The notes beneath the pieces were generated by a model. The model saw only the letters and a program-made list of their open reading frames with translations. It made no database searches and was not told the origin of the DNA. Source: Subtercola boreus (GTDB lineage Bacteria > Actinomycetota > Actinomycetes > Actinomycetales > Microbacteriaceae). Taken from it: DNA of 64,000 bases. The stretch lies in NCBI RefSeq assembly GCF_003399645.1, contig NZ_NBXD01000007.1:310001-374000 (forward strand), in the 5' to 3' direction. This document shows, in pieces, positions 45,053 through 53,547 of this stretch; the stretch's first letter is position 1; the number at the start of each line of letters is the position of its first letter. A program made the translations under genes and the position numbers.

Positions 45053-47105
45053 AACGAACCGTCGGCTGACGCGCGACTCACGGTACGGCAAGTACGTCGA
45101 CGGGCCCGATCCGCTCGCGCCACCGGTCGACCTGGCCGAGGCGCTCGATGCGATCGGCGAAGACGTGATGGCGGGTTCGTCGCCCGAGCAGGCGCTCCGC
45201 GAATTCCTTCGCCGGGGCGGTGCCGAACGGGCAGGGCTCGACGACCTCGCGCGGCAGGTCGCCGAGCGGCGCCGGGAGCTGGCCTCGAAGCACAACCTCG
45301 ACGGCACCCTGCAGGAGATCAGGCAGCTGCTCGATCGGGCCGTGCTCGCCGAGCGCAAGCAGCTCGCCCGCGACGCGCTGATGGACGAGGGCGACAGGGC
45401 CCTCTCCGAGATGCAGCTCGACAATCTCTCGCCCTCACCCGCGGCCGCGGTCAGCGAGCTGAACGGCTACGACTGGAAGAGCAGTGACGCCCACGCCGAT
45501 TTCGAGAAGATCAAAGACCTGCTGGGCCGCGAGATGCTCGACCAGCGTTTCGCCGGGATGAAACAGGCGCTCGAGAATGCGTCCGACGAAGACCGCGCCG
45601 CCATCACGGCGATGCTCGGCGATCTCAACACCCTGCTCGATGCCCACAAGCGCGGCGAGGACACCCCCGAACAGTTCGACGAGTTCATGGCGAAGCACAG
45701 CGGTTTCTTCCCCGAGAACCCCAGCACCATCGACGAGCTGCTCGACACGCTCGCCCAGCGCGCCGCCGCTGCCCAGCGCATGCGCAACTCGATGACCCAG
45801 GAGCAGCGCGACGAGCTCGACGCCCTCGCGCAGGAGGCCTTCGGTTCACCCGAGCTCATGGAATCACTCGCCGAACTCGACGGCAACCTGCAGTCGCTCC
45901 GCCCGGGCGAGAACTGGGATGGATCGGAGGGGATGAACGGCGAGCAGGGCCTCGGCCTCGGAGACGGTACCGGGGTGTTCCAAGACCTGGCCGACCTCGA
46001 TGCACTCTCGGAGCAGCTGTCGCAGGGCTACAACGGCTCACGCATCGACGACCTCGACCTCGAAACCCTCAGCCGCCAGCTCGGTGAGCAGGCTGCGGTG
46101 GACGCGCGCACCCTCCAGCAGCTCGAGAGGGCCCTGCGCGACTCCGGCACCATGAAGCGCGCGTCCGATGGCTCGCTCAAGCTCACGCCCAAGGCGATGC
46201 GCCAACTCGGGAAGGCTCTGCTGCGCGACGTGGCCGAGAAGATGTCGGGCCGCCAGGGCAACCGCGACCTGCGCCAGGCGGGTGCGGCGGGGGAGCGCAG
46301 CGGCGCCACGCGCGAGTGGGCCTTCGGCGACACGGAGCCGTGGGATGTGACGCGCACGATCACGAATGCAATCACGCGCACGGCGGGCCTCGGCGGTGCG
46401 GGCCCGCGGGGCCCGGGCGTGCGCATCGAGATCGGCGACGTCGAGGTGCAGGAGACCGAGGCGCGCACCCAGGCCTGCGTGGCACTGCTCGTCGACACCT
46501 CGTTCTCCATGGCGATGGATGGCCGCTGGGTACCGATGAAGCGCACCGCCCTGGCGCTGCACACCCTGATCACGAGCCGTTTCCGCGGTGACGAGCTGCA
46601 GTTGATCGGCTTCGGTCGTCACGCCGAGGTGATGGACATCGACCAGATCGTGGGCCTCGACGCCATGTGGGACAAGGGCACCAATCTGCACCATGCACTG
46701 CTGCTGGCGAACCGGCACTTTCGGAAGCACCCGAACGCCCAGCCTGTGCTGCTGATCGTCACCGACGGCGAACCGACCTCCCACCTCGAGCCGAACGGTG
46801 AGGTGTTCTTCAGCTACCCGCCGCATCCGCTCACCGTGGCGCACGCCGTTCGCGAACTCGACACCTCGATGCGCCTCGGGGCACAGACGTCGTTCTTCCG
46901 TCTCGGCGACGACCCGGGCCTTGCCCGTTTCATCGACTCCATGGCGCGGCGCGTCGGTGGCTCGGTGGTGGCGCCCGAAGCCGACGACCTCGGTGCGGCC
47001 GTGGTGAGCTCGTATCTCGGCTCCCGTGGCGGCCCCGCGGCCGGTGGTGGGGGCGGCGGATTCGACGACATGTTCGGCCGCGGCTGGGGCCGCTGGGCCG
47101 GTTAG
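45045..47105 (+). CDS. VWA domain protein, partner of the MoxR ATPase
   Basis: The product has 686 residues. The N-terminal about 450 residues are largely helical and acidic, with many Gln/Leu/Asp heptads and no membrane segment. The C-terminal VWA domain (about 475-660) has an intact MIDAS: DTSFSM near residue 484, Thr in DKGTNLHHAL, and Asp in IVTDGEPTSH. It ends in a glycine-rich tail (GGGGGGFDDMFGRGWG). The ATG lies within ATGGCTAG, the end of the ATPase gene. ChlD/CoxE/RavA-ViaA type partners share this design. Confidence 0.87.
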   Translation: MARTNRRLTRDSRYGKYVDGPDPLAPPVDLAEALDAIGEDVMAGSSPEQALREFLRRGGAERAGLDDLARQVAERRRELASKHNLDGTLQEIRQLLDRAVLAERKQLARDALMDEGDRALSEMQLDNLSPSPAAAVSELNGYDWKSSDAHADFEKIKDLLGREMLDQRFAGMKQALENASDEDRAAITAMLGDLNTLLDAHKRGEDTPEQFDEFMAKHSGFFPENPSTIDELLDTLAQRAAAAQRMRNSMTQEQRDELDALAQEAFGSPELMESLAELDGNLQSLRPGENWDGSEGMNGEQGLGLGDGTGVFQDLADLDALSEQLSQGYNGSRIDDLDLETLSRQLGEQAAVDARTLQQLERALRDSGTMKRASDGSLKLTPKAMRQLGKALLRDVAEKMSGRQGNRDLRQAGAAGERSGATREWAFGDTEPWDVTRTITNAITRTAGLGGAGPRGPGVRIEIGDVEVQETEARTQACVALLVDTSFSMAMDGRWVPMKRTALALHTLITSRFRGDELQLIGFGRHAEVMDIDQIVGLDAMWDKGTNLHHALLLANRHFRKHPNAQPVLLIVTDGEPTSHLEPNGEVFFSYPPHPLTVAHAVRELDTSMRLGAQTSFFRLGDDPGLARFIDSMARRVGGSVVAPEADDLGAAVVSSYLGSRGGPAAGGGGGGFDDMFGRGWGRWAG

Positions 47106-47872
47106 AAGAGGGGCCAGGGTACGGCGGGCATCTGGCCGCGGGGGGACGGGAAGCGGCCCGCGCTCGACAGACGCCGGCAGCGGCCGGCGAGGGCGACGAT
47201 CTCGGCGCGGGTGAGCAGCGGAGCGAGAGCCTCGCCGAGGTCGCCGGTGAGCGCGGTGCTCACGCGGTCGAGCCCGGCGAGTTCAGACGCGTCGAGGTCT
47301 TCGTCGATCCAGCCCCAGAGCACGGTGCGGAGCTTGTGCTCGACGTGGAAGGTCAGGCCGTGGTCGACGCCGTGGCGGTGGCCGTCCGGCATCTCGAGCA
47401 CGTGGGCGCCCTTGCGGTCGGCGTTGTTCACCACGGTGTCGAAGACGGCCATGCGCCGGAGCACGGCTGTGTCTTCGTGGATGAGCGCGACCGGACGGTT
47501 GTGCTCATCGTGCCCGTCGAACACGTGACGCCAGCCCCTCTCGGGTACCTCGTCGGCAGCAACAAGGTCGACGGCATCCTGATCGGGGTCGATGTCCTGC
47601 CAGAGTTGCACCATGCCGCGGCCCAGGGGCCCGTCACGAAGCCACGTGAGCGGCACCACGTTCCAGCCGAAGGCCTCGGAGACGAGATACGCGGCCGCCT
47701 CGCGGTGGGCGAGATTGCCATCGGGGAAGTCCCAGAGCGGTCGCTCGCCCGAGATCGGCTTGTACACCACGGCCGTCTCGCCGAGCTGGGCGAGATAGGT
47801 GCCGTTCGAGGCCGTGGTGATGCGCCCGGTGATCTCCAGCTGCTGCTCGTCGGCGTCGGGCGCGAGCGGCAT
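47102..47872 (-). CDS. SCO1664 family protein (PI3/4-kinase-like fold)
   Basis: The product has 256 residues. The family is named after Streptomyces SCO1664 and resembles phosphatidylinositol 3/4-kinase-like catalytic folds. Visible are VVYKPISGERPLWDFP with a conserved Lys, then MAVFDTVVNNADRKGAHVL (the DxxxNNADR catalytic-type loop) near residue 143, and GVDHGLTFHVEHKLRT (DHGLTF like a DFG equivalent). Kinase activity is plausible but unproven. It couples to the DUF3090 gene by TGATG and converges on the VWA gene with a 4-base overlap. Confidence 0.85.
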   Translation of the reverse strand: MPLAPDADEQQLEITGRITTASNGTYLAQLGETAVVYKPISGERPLWDFPDGNLAHREAAAYLVSEAFGWNVVPLTWLRDGPLGRGMVQLWQDIDPDQDAVDLVAADEVPERGWRHVFDGHDEHNRPVALIHEDTAVLRRMAVFDTVVNNADRKGAHVLEMPDGHRHGVDHGLTFHVEHKLRTVLWGWIDEDLDASELAGLDRVSTALTGDLGEALAPLLTRAEIVALAGRCRRLSSAGRFPSPRGQMPAVPWPLF

Positions 47873-48426
47873 CAGAGACCGTCGGGCAGTTCGCAGACGT
47901 GGCGGCCGGGTTCCATCGGCATGCCGCAGAACGGGCACATCGGCCGGCCGGCGCCCACGATCTCCCGGGTGCGCTTGGCGAAGGCGCGTGCGGTGCCGAC
48001 CGGGATGCGCACCACGAGCAGCTCGGCGGGTTCCACCTCGCTCGGCTCGGCGTCAACGGCGCTGTCGTCTTCCGTGTCGGTCAGCGGATACGCCTCGATG
48101 ACGACCTGCACCGTCGACGGATCCCAGCCGAGGCTCATCGCCCCGGTACGGAACTGCTCGTCGACAGGCTCGAGCGGATCGTTGTCGACGAGTTCGATCG
48201 GGGTCGTCTCGGGGATGCTGAACGGATTGCCCTCCGCCGTCTTCAGCTCGTCGAGGATCTCGTCGATCTTCTCGGCGAGCAGGGCCGACTGCTCCTTCTC
48301 GAGACCGACGCTCACGAGCTGGGCGCCGTTTCGCACCTGGAGGTAGAACGATCGCGACCCCGGCTGCCCGATGGTGCCCACGACGACGCGGTCGGGCCAG
48401 GCGAACTTATGGACGATTGTGGTCAT
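47872..48426 (-). CDS. DUF3090 family protein
   Basis: The product has 184 residues. Family features are WPDRVVVGTIGQPGSRSFYLQ at the N-terminus, the LLAEKIDEILDEL helix near residue 50, and a C-terminal zinc-ribbon-like CPFCGMPMEPGRHVC (four possible metal ligands). Function is unknown. It belongs to a widely conserved actinobacterial block with the SCO1664-type gene and the phosphatase. A TAAAAT -10 element six bases before the ATG suggests a leaderless message. Confidence 0.88.
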   Translation of the reverse strand: MTTIVHKFAWPDRVVVGTIGQPGSRSFYLQVRNGAQLVSVGLEKEQSALLAEKIDEILDELKTAEGNPFSIPETTPIELVDNDPLEPVDEQFRTGAMSLGWDPSTVQVVIEAYPLTDTEDDSAVDAEPSEVEPAELLVVRIPVGTARAFAKRTREIVGAGRPMCPFCGMPMEPGRHVCELPDGL

Positions 48427-48432
48427 ACCTCT

Positions 48433-48438
48433 ATTTTA
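48433..48438 (-). promoter_or_regulatory. -10 element for a leaderless DUF3090 transcript
   Basis: On the minus strand TAAAAT is followed by six bases and then the ATG, so transcription would start at or next to the start codon. No matching -35 is visible. AT-rich hexamers are rare in this DNA, which strengthens the call. Confidence 0.5.
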
Positions 48439-48446
48439 CAAGTGCG

Positions 48447-49157
48447 TCAGAGGGTGGCGGGCGCCTCATGCCCTGCTCCGCCGCCGACCTGGGCATCGGG
48501 CGTCGGCGATGCGGCCCGCAGCCACGACAGATCGCCCGAATCGGTGTTGGTGGAGACCACATCGGGCCGGTTGGTGCCGTAGCGCACGATGGAGACGGAT
48601 GCCGGACCGACGCTGATGCGCTGGAAGAGGTCGAGGTGCATTCCGAGCGCATCCGCCAGAACCGACTTGATGATGTCGCCGTGGCTCACCGCGACCCAGA
48701 CGGCCCCCGGGCCGTGCTCTGCCTCGAATGCGGCATCGTGCCGCCTGATCGCCGCGACCGACCGCGCCTGCATCGCGCCGAGGGACTCGCCCCCCGGAAA
48801 GTGTGCGGCAGAGGGCTGGCCCTGAACCACCGACCAGAGCGCCTCCTTCGACAGCTCCTTCAGCGACCGGCCCTGCCACTCGCCGTAGTCGCACTCGGTG
48901 ATGGCCTTCTCGATGAGTGTGCTGGGGGCATCCCGCTCGCTCGCTTGAGCCTCGAGGATGTAGCGCGCCGTCTGCCGGCACCGCTCCAGCGGGCTGACCA
49001 CCACGCCCACCAGCGGCACCGGGGCAAGCCTCGCGCCGGTTCGCGCCGCCTGGTCCCGCCCGACGCTGTCGAGCCTCACGCCCGGGGTACGCCCCGCCAG
49101 CACACCGGCCTGGTTCGCGGTGGTGCGGCCGTGCCGCACGAGAATGACAGTGGCCAT
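48447..49157 (-). CDS. Histidine phosphatase (MSMEG_4193-type phosphomutase family)
   Basis: The product has 236 residues. The phospho-histidine motif is ILVRHGRTTAN at residues 5-15, Arg-Cys in SPLERCRQTA near 55, Glu in ECDYGEWQG near 88, and the second His in WVAVSHGDIIKSVLAD near 154. The C-terminal extension of about 40 residues is Gly/Ala/Pro-rich. In mycobacteria the equivalents (Rv2135c, Rv2134c, Rv2133c) lie next to mycothiol gene mshC, but no mshC is present here. Confidence 0.88.
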   Translation of the reverse strand: MATVILVRHGRTTANQAGVLAGRTPGVRLDSVGRDQAARTGARLAPVPLVGVVVSPLERCRQTARYILEAQASERDAPSTLIEKAITECDYGEWQGRSLKELSKEALWSVVQGQPSAAHFPGGESLGAMQARSVAAIRRHDAAFEAEHGPGAVWVAVSHGDIIKSVLADALGMHLDLFQRISVGPASVSIVRYGTNRPDVVSTNTDSGDLSWLRAASPTPDAQVGGGAGHEAPATL

Positions 49158-49213
49158 GCCTATAGCCTACGCAGCCCGAGCCCCGCCTCCCTGCCGGACG
49201 GCCCGGGCGCGCG

Positions 49214-50596
49214 TCAGCCCGCGATGCGGATGAGCTTCTTGTTCGCGAACTCCTCGAGCGCGAATCGGCCCATCTCCCGGCCCGAGCCCGAGCGCTTGAC
49301 GCCGCCGAACGGCAGCTCGGCCGCGTCGCCCAGCACGATGTTGACCCAGACCATCCCCGCGTCGATGCCGTCGGCGACCCGCAGGGCCTGCTCGGGGTCC
49401 GTTGTGTAGACGTAGCTGCCGAGCCCGAAGGGCGTGTCGTTCGCCAGCTCGACGGCCTCCTTCTCGTTCGAGACGCGGTAGATCGCGGCCACCGGGCCGA
49501 AGAACTCCTCGCGGTAGGCGTCCATCTCGGGCGTGACGCCTTCGAGTACCGCGGGCGGGAAGAAGTTGCCCGAGGGCGTTCCGCTCGCGAGAACGGTCGC
49601 GCCCTGGCTCACAGCCCGGTCGAGCTGCTCGGTGAGCCGGCCGGTGGCGGCAGCTGACGAGAGCGGGCCCAGAAGCGTGCCCGCAGCCAGCGGGTCGGCG
49701 GGCTGTGCGGCCGTGAACACCTCGGTGAACTTCGCCGCGAAGGCGTCGTAGAGGTCGTCGATGACGATGAACCGCTTCGCGGCGTTGCACGACTGCCCGT
49801 TGTTGTCGAGGCGGGCGTTGACGGCATCCTGAACCGTGGCATCCAGATCGTCGGTCGACAGCAGGATGAACGGGTCGGAGCCGCCGAGCTCGAGCACGAC
49901 CTTCTTCAGGTGCGTGCCGGCGAGCTGCGCGACCGCGGCGCCGGCGCGTTCGGAGCCGGTGACAGAGACGCCCTGCACGCGCGGGTCGGCGATGACGGTC
50001 TCGACCTGCTCGTTGTCGGCGTAGATGTTCACGTACACGCCGGAGTGCCCGCCGAGTTCGGCGATGGCGTCGTCGAAGATCCGGGCGATGGCCGCCGCAG
50101 ACTCCGGGCACTGCGGGGCATGTTTCAGCAGGATGGTGTTGCCCACCACGATGTTCGGGCCGGCGAACCGGGCGACCTGGTAGTACGGGAAGTTCCACGG
50201 CATGATGCCGAGCAGCACGCCGAGGCCTGAGCGACGGATGAACGCCGAACCGGTGCCGTCTTCGAGCGCGATCGCCTCGTCCGCCAGGAACGCCTGGCCG
50301 TTGTCGGCGTAGTACTGGTAGATCGCTGCCGCGAACTCCACCTCACCCTGGGCCTGGTCGAGCGGCTTGCCCATCTCTTGCACGATGATCCGGGCGAGCT
50401 CGTCGCGGCGTTCGAGGTGCAGGGCGGCGACACGCGCGATGAGGGCGGCCCGGGCATCCACCCCGACCGTTCGCGACCACTCTTCGTAGGCGCTCGACGC
50501 CGACCCGATGGCCGCGTCGAGGTCGGCCGGCGTGATCGTCGGGTACTCGCGCACGGTCTCGCCCGTGGCGGGGTTGATGACGGCGTAGTGGCTCAT
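49214..50596 (-). CDS. NAD-dependent aldehyde dehydrogenase (GabD-like)
   Basis: The product has 460 residues. The substrate/cofactor segment MPWNFPYYQVAR lies near 138, the loop VTGSERAGAAVA near 205, the catalytic Glu in LELGGSDPFI near 228 and the catalytic Cys in NGQSCNAAKR near 263. The GSDPF block with the early WNFPY marks the short succinate-semialdehyde dehydrogenase-like group. The gene is coupled (ATGA overlap) to the amine oxidase gene. Oxidation of an amine-derived aldehyde such as 4-aminobutanal or succinate semialdehyde is likely. Confidence 0.88.
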   Translation of the reverse strand: MSHYAVINPATGETVREYPTITPADLDAAIGSASSAYEEWSRTVGVDARAALIARVAALHLERRDELARIIVQEMGKPLDQAQGEVEFAAAIYQYYADNGQAFLADEAIALEDGTGSAFIRRSGLGVLLGIMPWNFPYYQVARFAGPNIVVGNTILLKHAPQCPESAAAIARIFDDAIAELGGHSGVYVNIYADNEQVETVIADPRVQGVSVTGSERAGAAVAQLAGTHLKKVVLELGGSDPFILLSTDDLDATVQDAVNARLDNNGQSCNAAKRFIVIDDLYDAFAAKFTEVFTAAQPADPLAAGTLLGPLSSAAATGRLTEQLDRAVSQGATVLASGTPSGNFFPPAVLEGVTPEMDAYREEFFGPVAAIYRVSNEKEAVELANDTPFGLGSYVYTTDPEQALRVADGIDAGMVWVNIVLGDAAELPFGGVKRSGSGREMGRFALEEFANKKLIRIAG

Positions 50597-52023
50597 GCGG
50601 GGACTCCCTCGGTGGTGATGGTGGTGGATGTCGCGGCCGAGGCCTCGACGCTTCCCAGCGCGGCGCCGATCTCCTCGGCCAGGCGCCAGCCCACCCGGAT
50701 CGCCCCGTCGACGTGCTGGTACCCGTGCGCGGCGAGGTCACTCGAACCGAACCACATCGGCCCGACGGGCTCGAGCTGCATGGCGCCGTAACGGGTCAGT
50801 CCGCCCAGGTCGAAGCTCGTGGCGTAGGCGCCCTGCGTCCACTCCTCGGCGGCCCAGTCGCTCTCGTAGTACACGCTCGGCGCCAGTGCGGCGGGCCCGT
50901 AGTAGGTTGCGAGCGACGAGAGGATCGCCGCGCGCCGCTCGTCGGCCGGGAGGGTCAACAGCGCGTCGGCCTTCTCGTCGGAGACGAACCCGACCAGCGT
51001 GCCCCGGCTCTCGCCGTGGTTGGAATTGTCGTAGGCCTCGTGCACGGTCTGGTACGGGCTGAACGCGGTGCCCGACAGGCCGTCGGCACGCCAGAACGGC
51101 GTCTCGTAGGTGGCATGCACCTTGATGACGAGCCCGAGCGACTGGTGCTGCAGCTGCTGCTGGCGGAGTCTCGGCAGCGGCGGCTCGTACCCGATGCGGG
51201 AGTACAGGTTCGGGGGCACCGCGACCAGGGCGGCGCGGGCCGTGACGACACTGTCGGCGGTGTGCACGCGAACGCCCCCAGTCGGGCCTCCGGCGCCCTC
51301 GCTCCACTCGATGCGGGTGACCGGCTGCGACAGCACGACGTCGTCACCGAGTGCCTCGGCGAGCCGCAGCGGCACCTGCTGCAGACCGCCGACCACGCGC
51401 TTGTCGAGGATGAAGTCGGCGTCGACCAGGTGGCTGAAACTGCCGGCGCTCGCGGCCATCAGCAGGGCCTGCAGCAGCGAGAACGAATGCGCGGGCTTGG
51501 TGAGCATAGCGTCGGCGATGAACAGTGCGATGTTGTCGCGCGCCTCCTCGTCGTCGCTCTGCTGCTCGAGCCAGCTGCTGAACGACACCCGGTCGTATTC
51601 TGTTGCCCGGGGGTGCAGCCAGGGCGCAGCCGGGTCGGTCTCGGCGACCAGCACATCGAGCACCGCGATGAGGCGTTCCAGCTCGGCCTTCGTGTGTTCA
51701 CTTGCCGGGAAGATGTCGCCGGTGAACCGTTCGGCGACCCCGTCGGGACCGACGTAGACACTCTCGCCCTCCCGGTACCGGGAGTAGGTGGAGAGCCCGA
51801 GATCGTCGAGCGTCTGGATGAGCGCGGTCTGGTCGGGCGAGACCCACTGCCCGCCGACCTCGTACAGCTGGCCGTCGATGTGGTCTGTCAGAAGGCGGCC
51901 GCCCACCCGGTCGCGTGCCTCCAGAACGAGCACGCTCAGACCGGCGGACCTCAGGCGGGTTGCGGCGGTGAGGCCGGTCGCCCCCGCACCGATCACGACG
52001 ACATCGCATTCCGACTTCAGCAT
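50593..52023 (-). CDS. Flavin-containing amine oxidase (putrescine oxidase-like)
   Basis: The product has 476 residues. The FAD-binding motif is VVVIGAGATGLTAATRLRSAG at 7-27 and the second flavin segment LEARDRVGGRL follows. GGQWVSPDQT is the family substrate-side motif. The C-terminal flavin site (GAIRVGWRLAEEIG) closes it. It should oxidise a primary amine to aldehyde, ammonia and hydrogen peroxide, and the coupled aldehyde dehydrogenase then acts on the product. Similarity to Rhodococcus-type putrescine oxidase is suggested by layout. GAGGAG precedes the chosen ATG at 52023. Confidence 0.87.
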   Translation of the reverse strand: MLKSECDVVVIGAGATGLTAATRLRSAGLSVLVLEARDRVGGRLLTDHIDGQLYEVGGQWVSPDQTALIQTLDDLGLSTYSRYREGESVYVGPDGVAERFTGDIFPASEHTKAELERLIAVLDVLVAETDPAAPWLHPRATEYDRVSFSSWLEQQSDDEEARDNIALFIADAMLTKPAHSFSLLQALLMAASAGSFSHLVDADFILDKRVVGGLQQVPLRLAEALGDDVVLSQPVTRIEWSEGAGGPTGGVRVHTADSVVTARAALVAVPPNLYSRIGYEPPLPRLRQQQLQHQSLGLVIKVHATYETPFWRADGLSGTAFSPYQTVHEAYDNSNHGESRGTLVGFVSDEKADALLTLPADERRAAILSSLATYYGPAALAPSVYYESDWAAEEWTQGAYATSFDLGGLTRYGAMQLEPVGPMWFGSSDLAAHGYQHVDGAIRVGWRLAEEIGAALGSVEASAATSTTITTEGVPA

Positions 52024-52138
52024 GGTTCTCCTCGTCAAGGCGTCTGGTGACATCCTATTCAACGACGGGCCCCGGCCGGTTTGGCGATAATCTCAGGTGC
52101 AGAGCGCCGGGACGGTTCCGGCCGGGAACGGAGTCAGC

Positions 52139-52495
52139 ATGTTCGAGGCAGAGAACGTACGCGAGTGGATCGGGTTGCCGGTCGTCGACCAGAACGGCGA
52201 CAAGATCGGCACGCTGGAGAGCCTGTACTTCGACACCGCCAGCGACGTTCCGACCTTCGCCACGGTGCACATCGGCATCCTGGGTGGCCAGAAGCTCGTC
52301 TTCGTACCCCTCGCCGGTGCGGTCGTCGCCCCGAAGCACCTGAAGGTGCAGTACGACAAGAAGCTGGTGAAGGATGCGCCCTTCATCGCGACAGACGGCG
52401 CCCTCGATGCGGCTTCAGAGCCCGCCGTGTTCGCCCACTACGGCCTCGCACACGAGACGGGCTCGAACGGCGAGCGTCGCCTCGGCCGTCGCTGA
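52139..52495 (+). CDS. PRC-barrel domain protein
   Basis: The product has 118 residues. The N-terminal PRC-barrel reads VREWIGLPVVDQNGDKIGTL and SLYFDTASDVPTFATVHIG, followed by LVFVPLAGAV. The C-terminal 40 residues are polar. Such proteins often act in stress tolerance or RNA processing by binding partners; no enzyme activity is expected. The ATG at 52139 follows GGAG. The stop lies eight bases from the end of convergent menB. Confidence 0.82.
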   Translation: MFEAENVREWIGLPVVDQNGDKIGTLESLYFDTASDVPTFATVHIGILGGQKLVFVPLAGAVVAPKHLKVQYDKKLVKDAPFIATDGALDAASEPAVFAHYGLAHETGSNGERRLGRR

Positions 52496-52502
52496 CGTCG
52501 GC

Positions 52503-53387
52503 TCAGAACTGCCAGGGGTAGGGCCCCCAGTCGGGCTCCCGCTTCTCGAGGAACGCATCGCGACCCTCGACGGCCTCGTCGGTGCCGTACGCCAGCCTGG
52601 TCGCTTCGCCCGCGAAGATCTGCTGCCCCACGAGCCCGTCGTCGAGCGCGTTGAACGAGAATTTGAGCATCCGGATGGCTGTCGGTGACTTCGTGAGGAT
52701 CGTGTTCGCCCAGGCGTAGGCGGTGGTCTCGAGCTCGGCGTGCGGTACGGCGGCGTTGACCGCACCCATCTCGTACGCTCGCTGGGCGCTGTACTCCTCG
52801 GCCAGGAAGAAGATTTCGCGCGCCACCTTCTGACCCACCTGGCGGGCGAGGTAGGCACTGCCGTACCCGCCGTCGAAGGAGCCGACGTTCGCGTCGGTCT
52901 GCTTGAACCGCCCGTGCTCGGCGCTCGCGATCGTGAGGTCGCAGACCACGTGCAGCGAATGGCCGCCGCCCGCCGCCCAGCCCGGAACGACCGCGATGAC
53001 GACCTTGGGCATGAACCGGATGAGCCGCTGCACCTCGAGGATGTGCAGGCGCCCCGTCGCGTGCGAGCCGTCGGCGTACTGGTAGCCGTCACGGCCCCGG
53101 ATGCGCTGGTCGCCCCCCGAGCAGAACGACCGGTTGCCCTTCGCGCTCGGCCCGTTGCCCGTCAGCAGAACGACGCCGATGCGAGTGTTCTGGCGGGCAT
53201 CCTCGAGCACCCGGAAGAGCTCGTCGACCGTCTGGGGGCGAAACGCGTTCAGAACCTCCGGCCGGTCGAAGGCCACCCGGGCCACGCGACCGGCGGTGTC
53301 GTGGTGGTAGGTGACGTCTGTCAGGTCGGTGAAGCCGTCGACCGGCACCCAGACCGACTCGTCGAAGAGCTCGGAGATCGCAGTCAT
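52503..53387 (-). CDS. menB: 1,4-dihydroxy-2-naphthoyl-CoA synthase (MenB)
   Basis: The product has 294 residues and the crotonase fold. MenB-specific features are the long N-terminus WVPVDGFTDLTDVTYHH, AKGNRSFCSGGDQRIRGRDGYQY with oxyanion glycines near residue 90, WAAGGGHSLHVVCDL near 136 and the TDANVGSFDGGYGSAYLARQVG block with the active Asp/Tyr. The ending WGPYPWQF is typical of MenB. It closes the naphthoate ring in menaquinone synthesis. No other men gene is visible in the window. Confidence 0.95.
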   Translation of the reverse strand: MTAISELFDESVWVPVDGFTDLTDVTYHHDTAGRVARVAFDRPEVLNAFRPQTVDELFRVLEDARQNTRIGVVLLTGNGPSAKGNRSFCSGGDQRIRGRDGYQYADGSHATGRLHILEVQRLIRFMPKVVIAVVPGWAAGGGHSLHVVCDLTIASAEHGRFKQTDANVGSFDGGYGSAYLARQVGQKVAREIFFLAEEYSAQRAYEMGAVNAAVPHAELETTAYAWANTILTKSPTAIRMLKFSFNALDDGLVGQQIFAGEATRLAYGTDEAVEGRDAFLEKREPDWGPYPWQF

Positions 53388-53547
53388 GCCTTCAGCTTAG
53401 ATCGCGTCGGCGTGCACCGAAGGCTGAGTGCAAGCTGGAAAATAAGCGAGCCTCTGAGGATGCGTACAGAATGCTTAGACAATCCTCAGAAGAAACATAT
53501 CGTCCCTATGTGGGCTCCATTGCGGGAGCCGATAAGGGAGGAATTGC

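Noticed and set aside
43652-47105. Magnesium chelatase ChlI/ChlD
   Set aside because: The partners resemble ChlI/ChlD, but no tetrapyrrole genes are near and the ATPase is of the general MoxR type.
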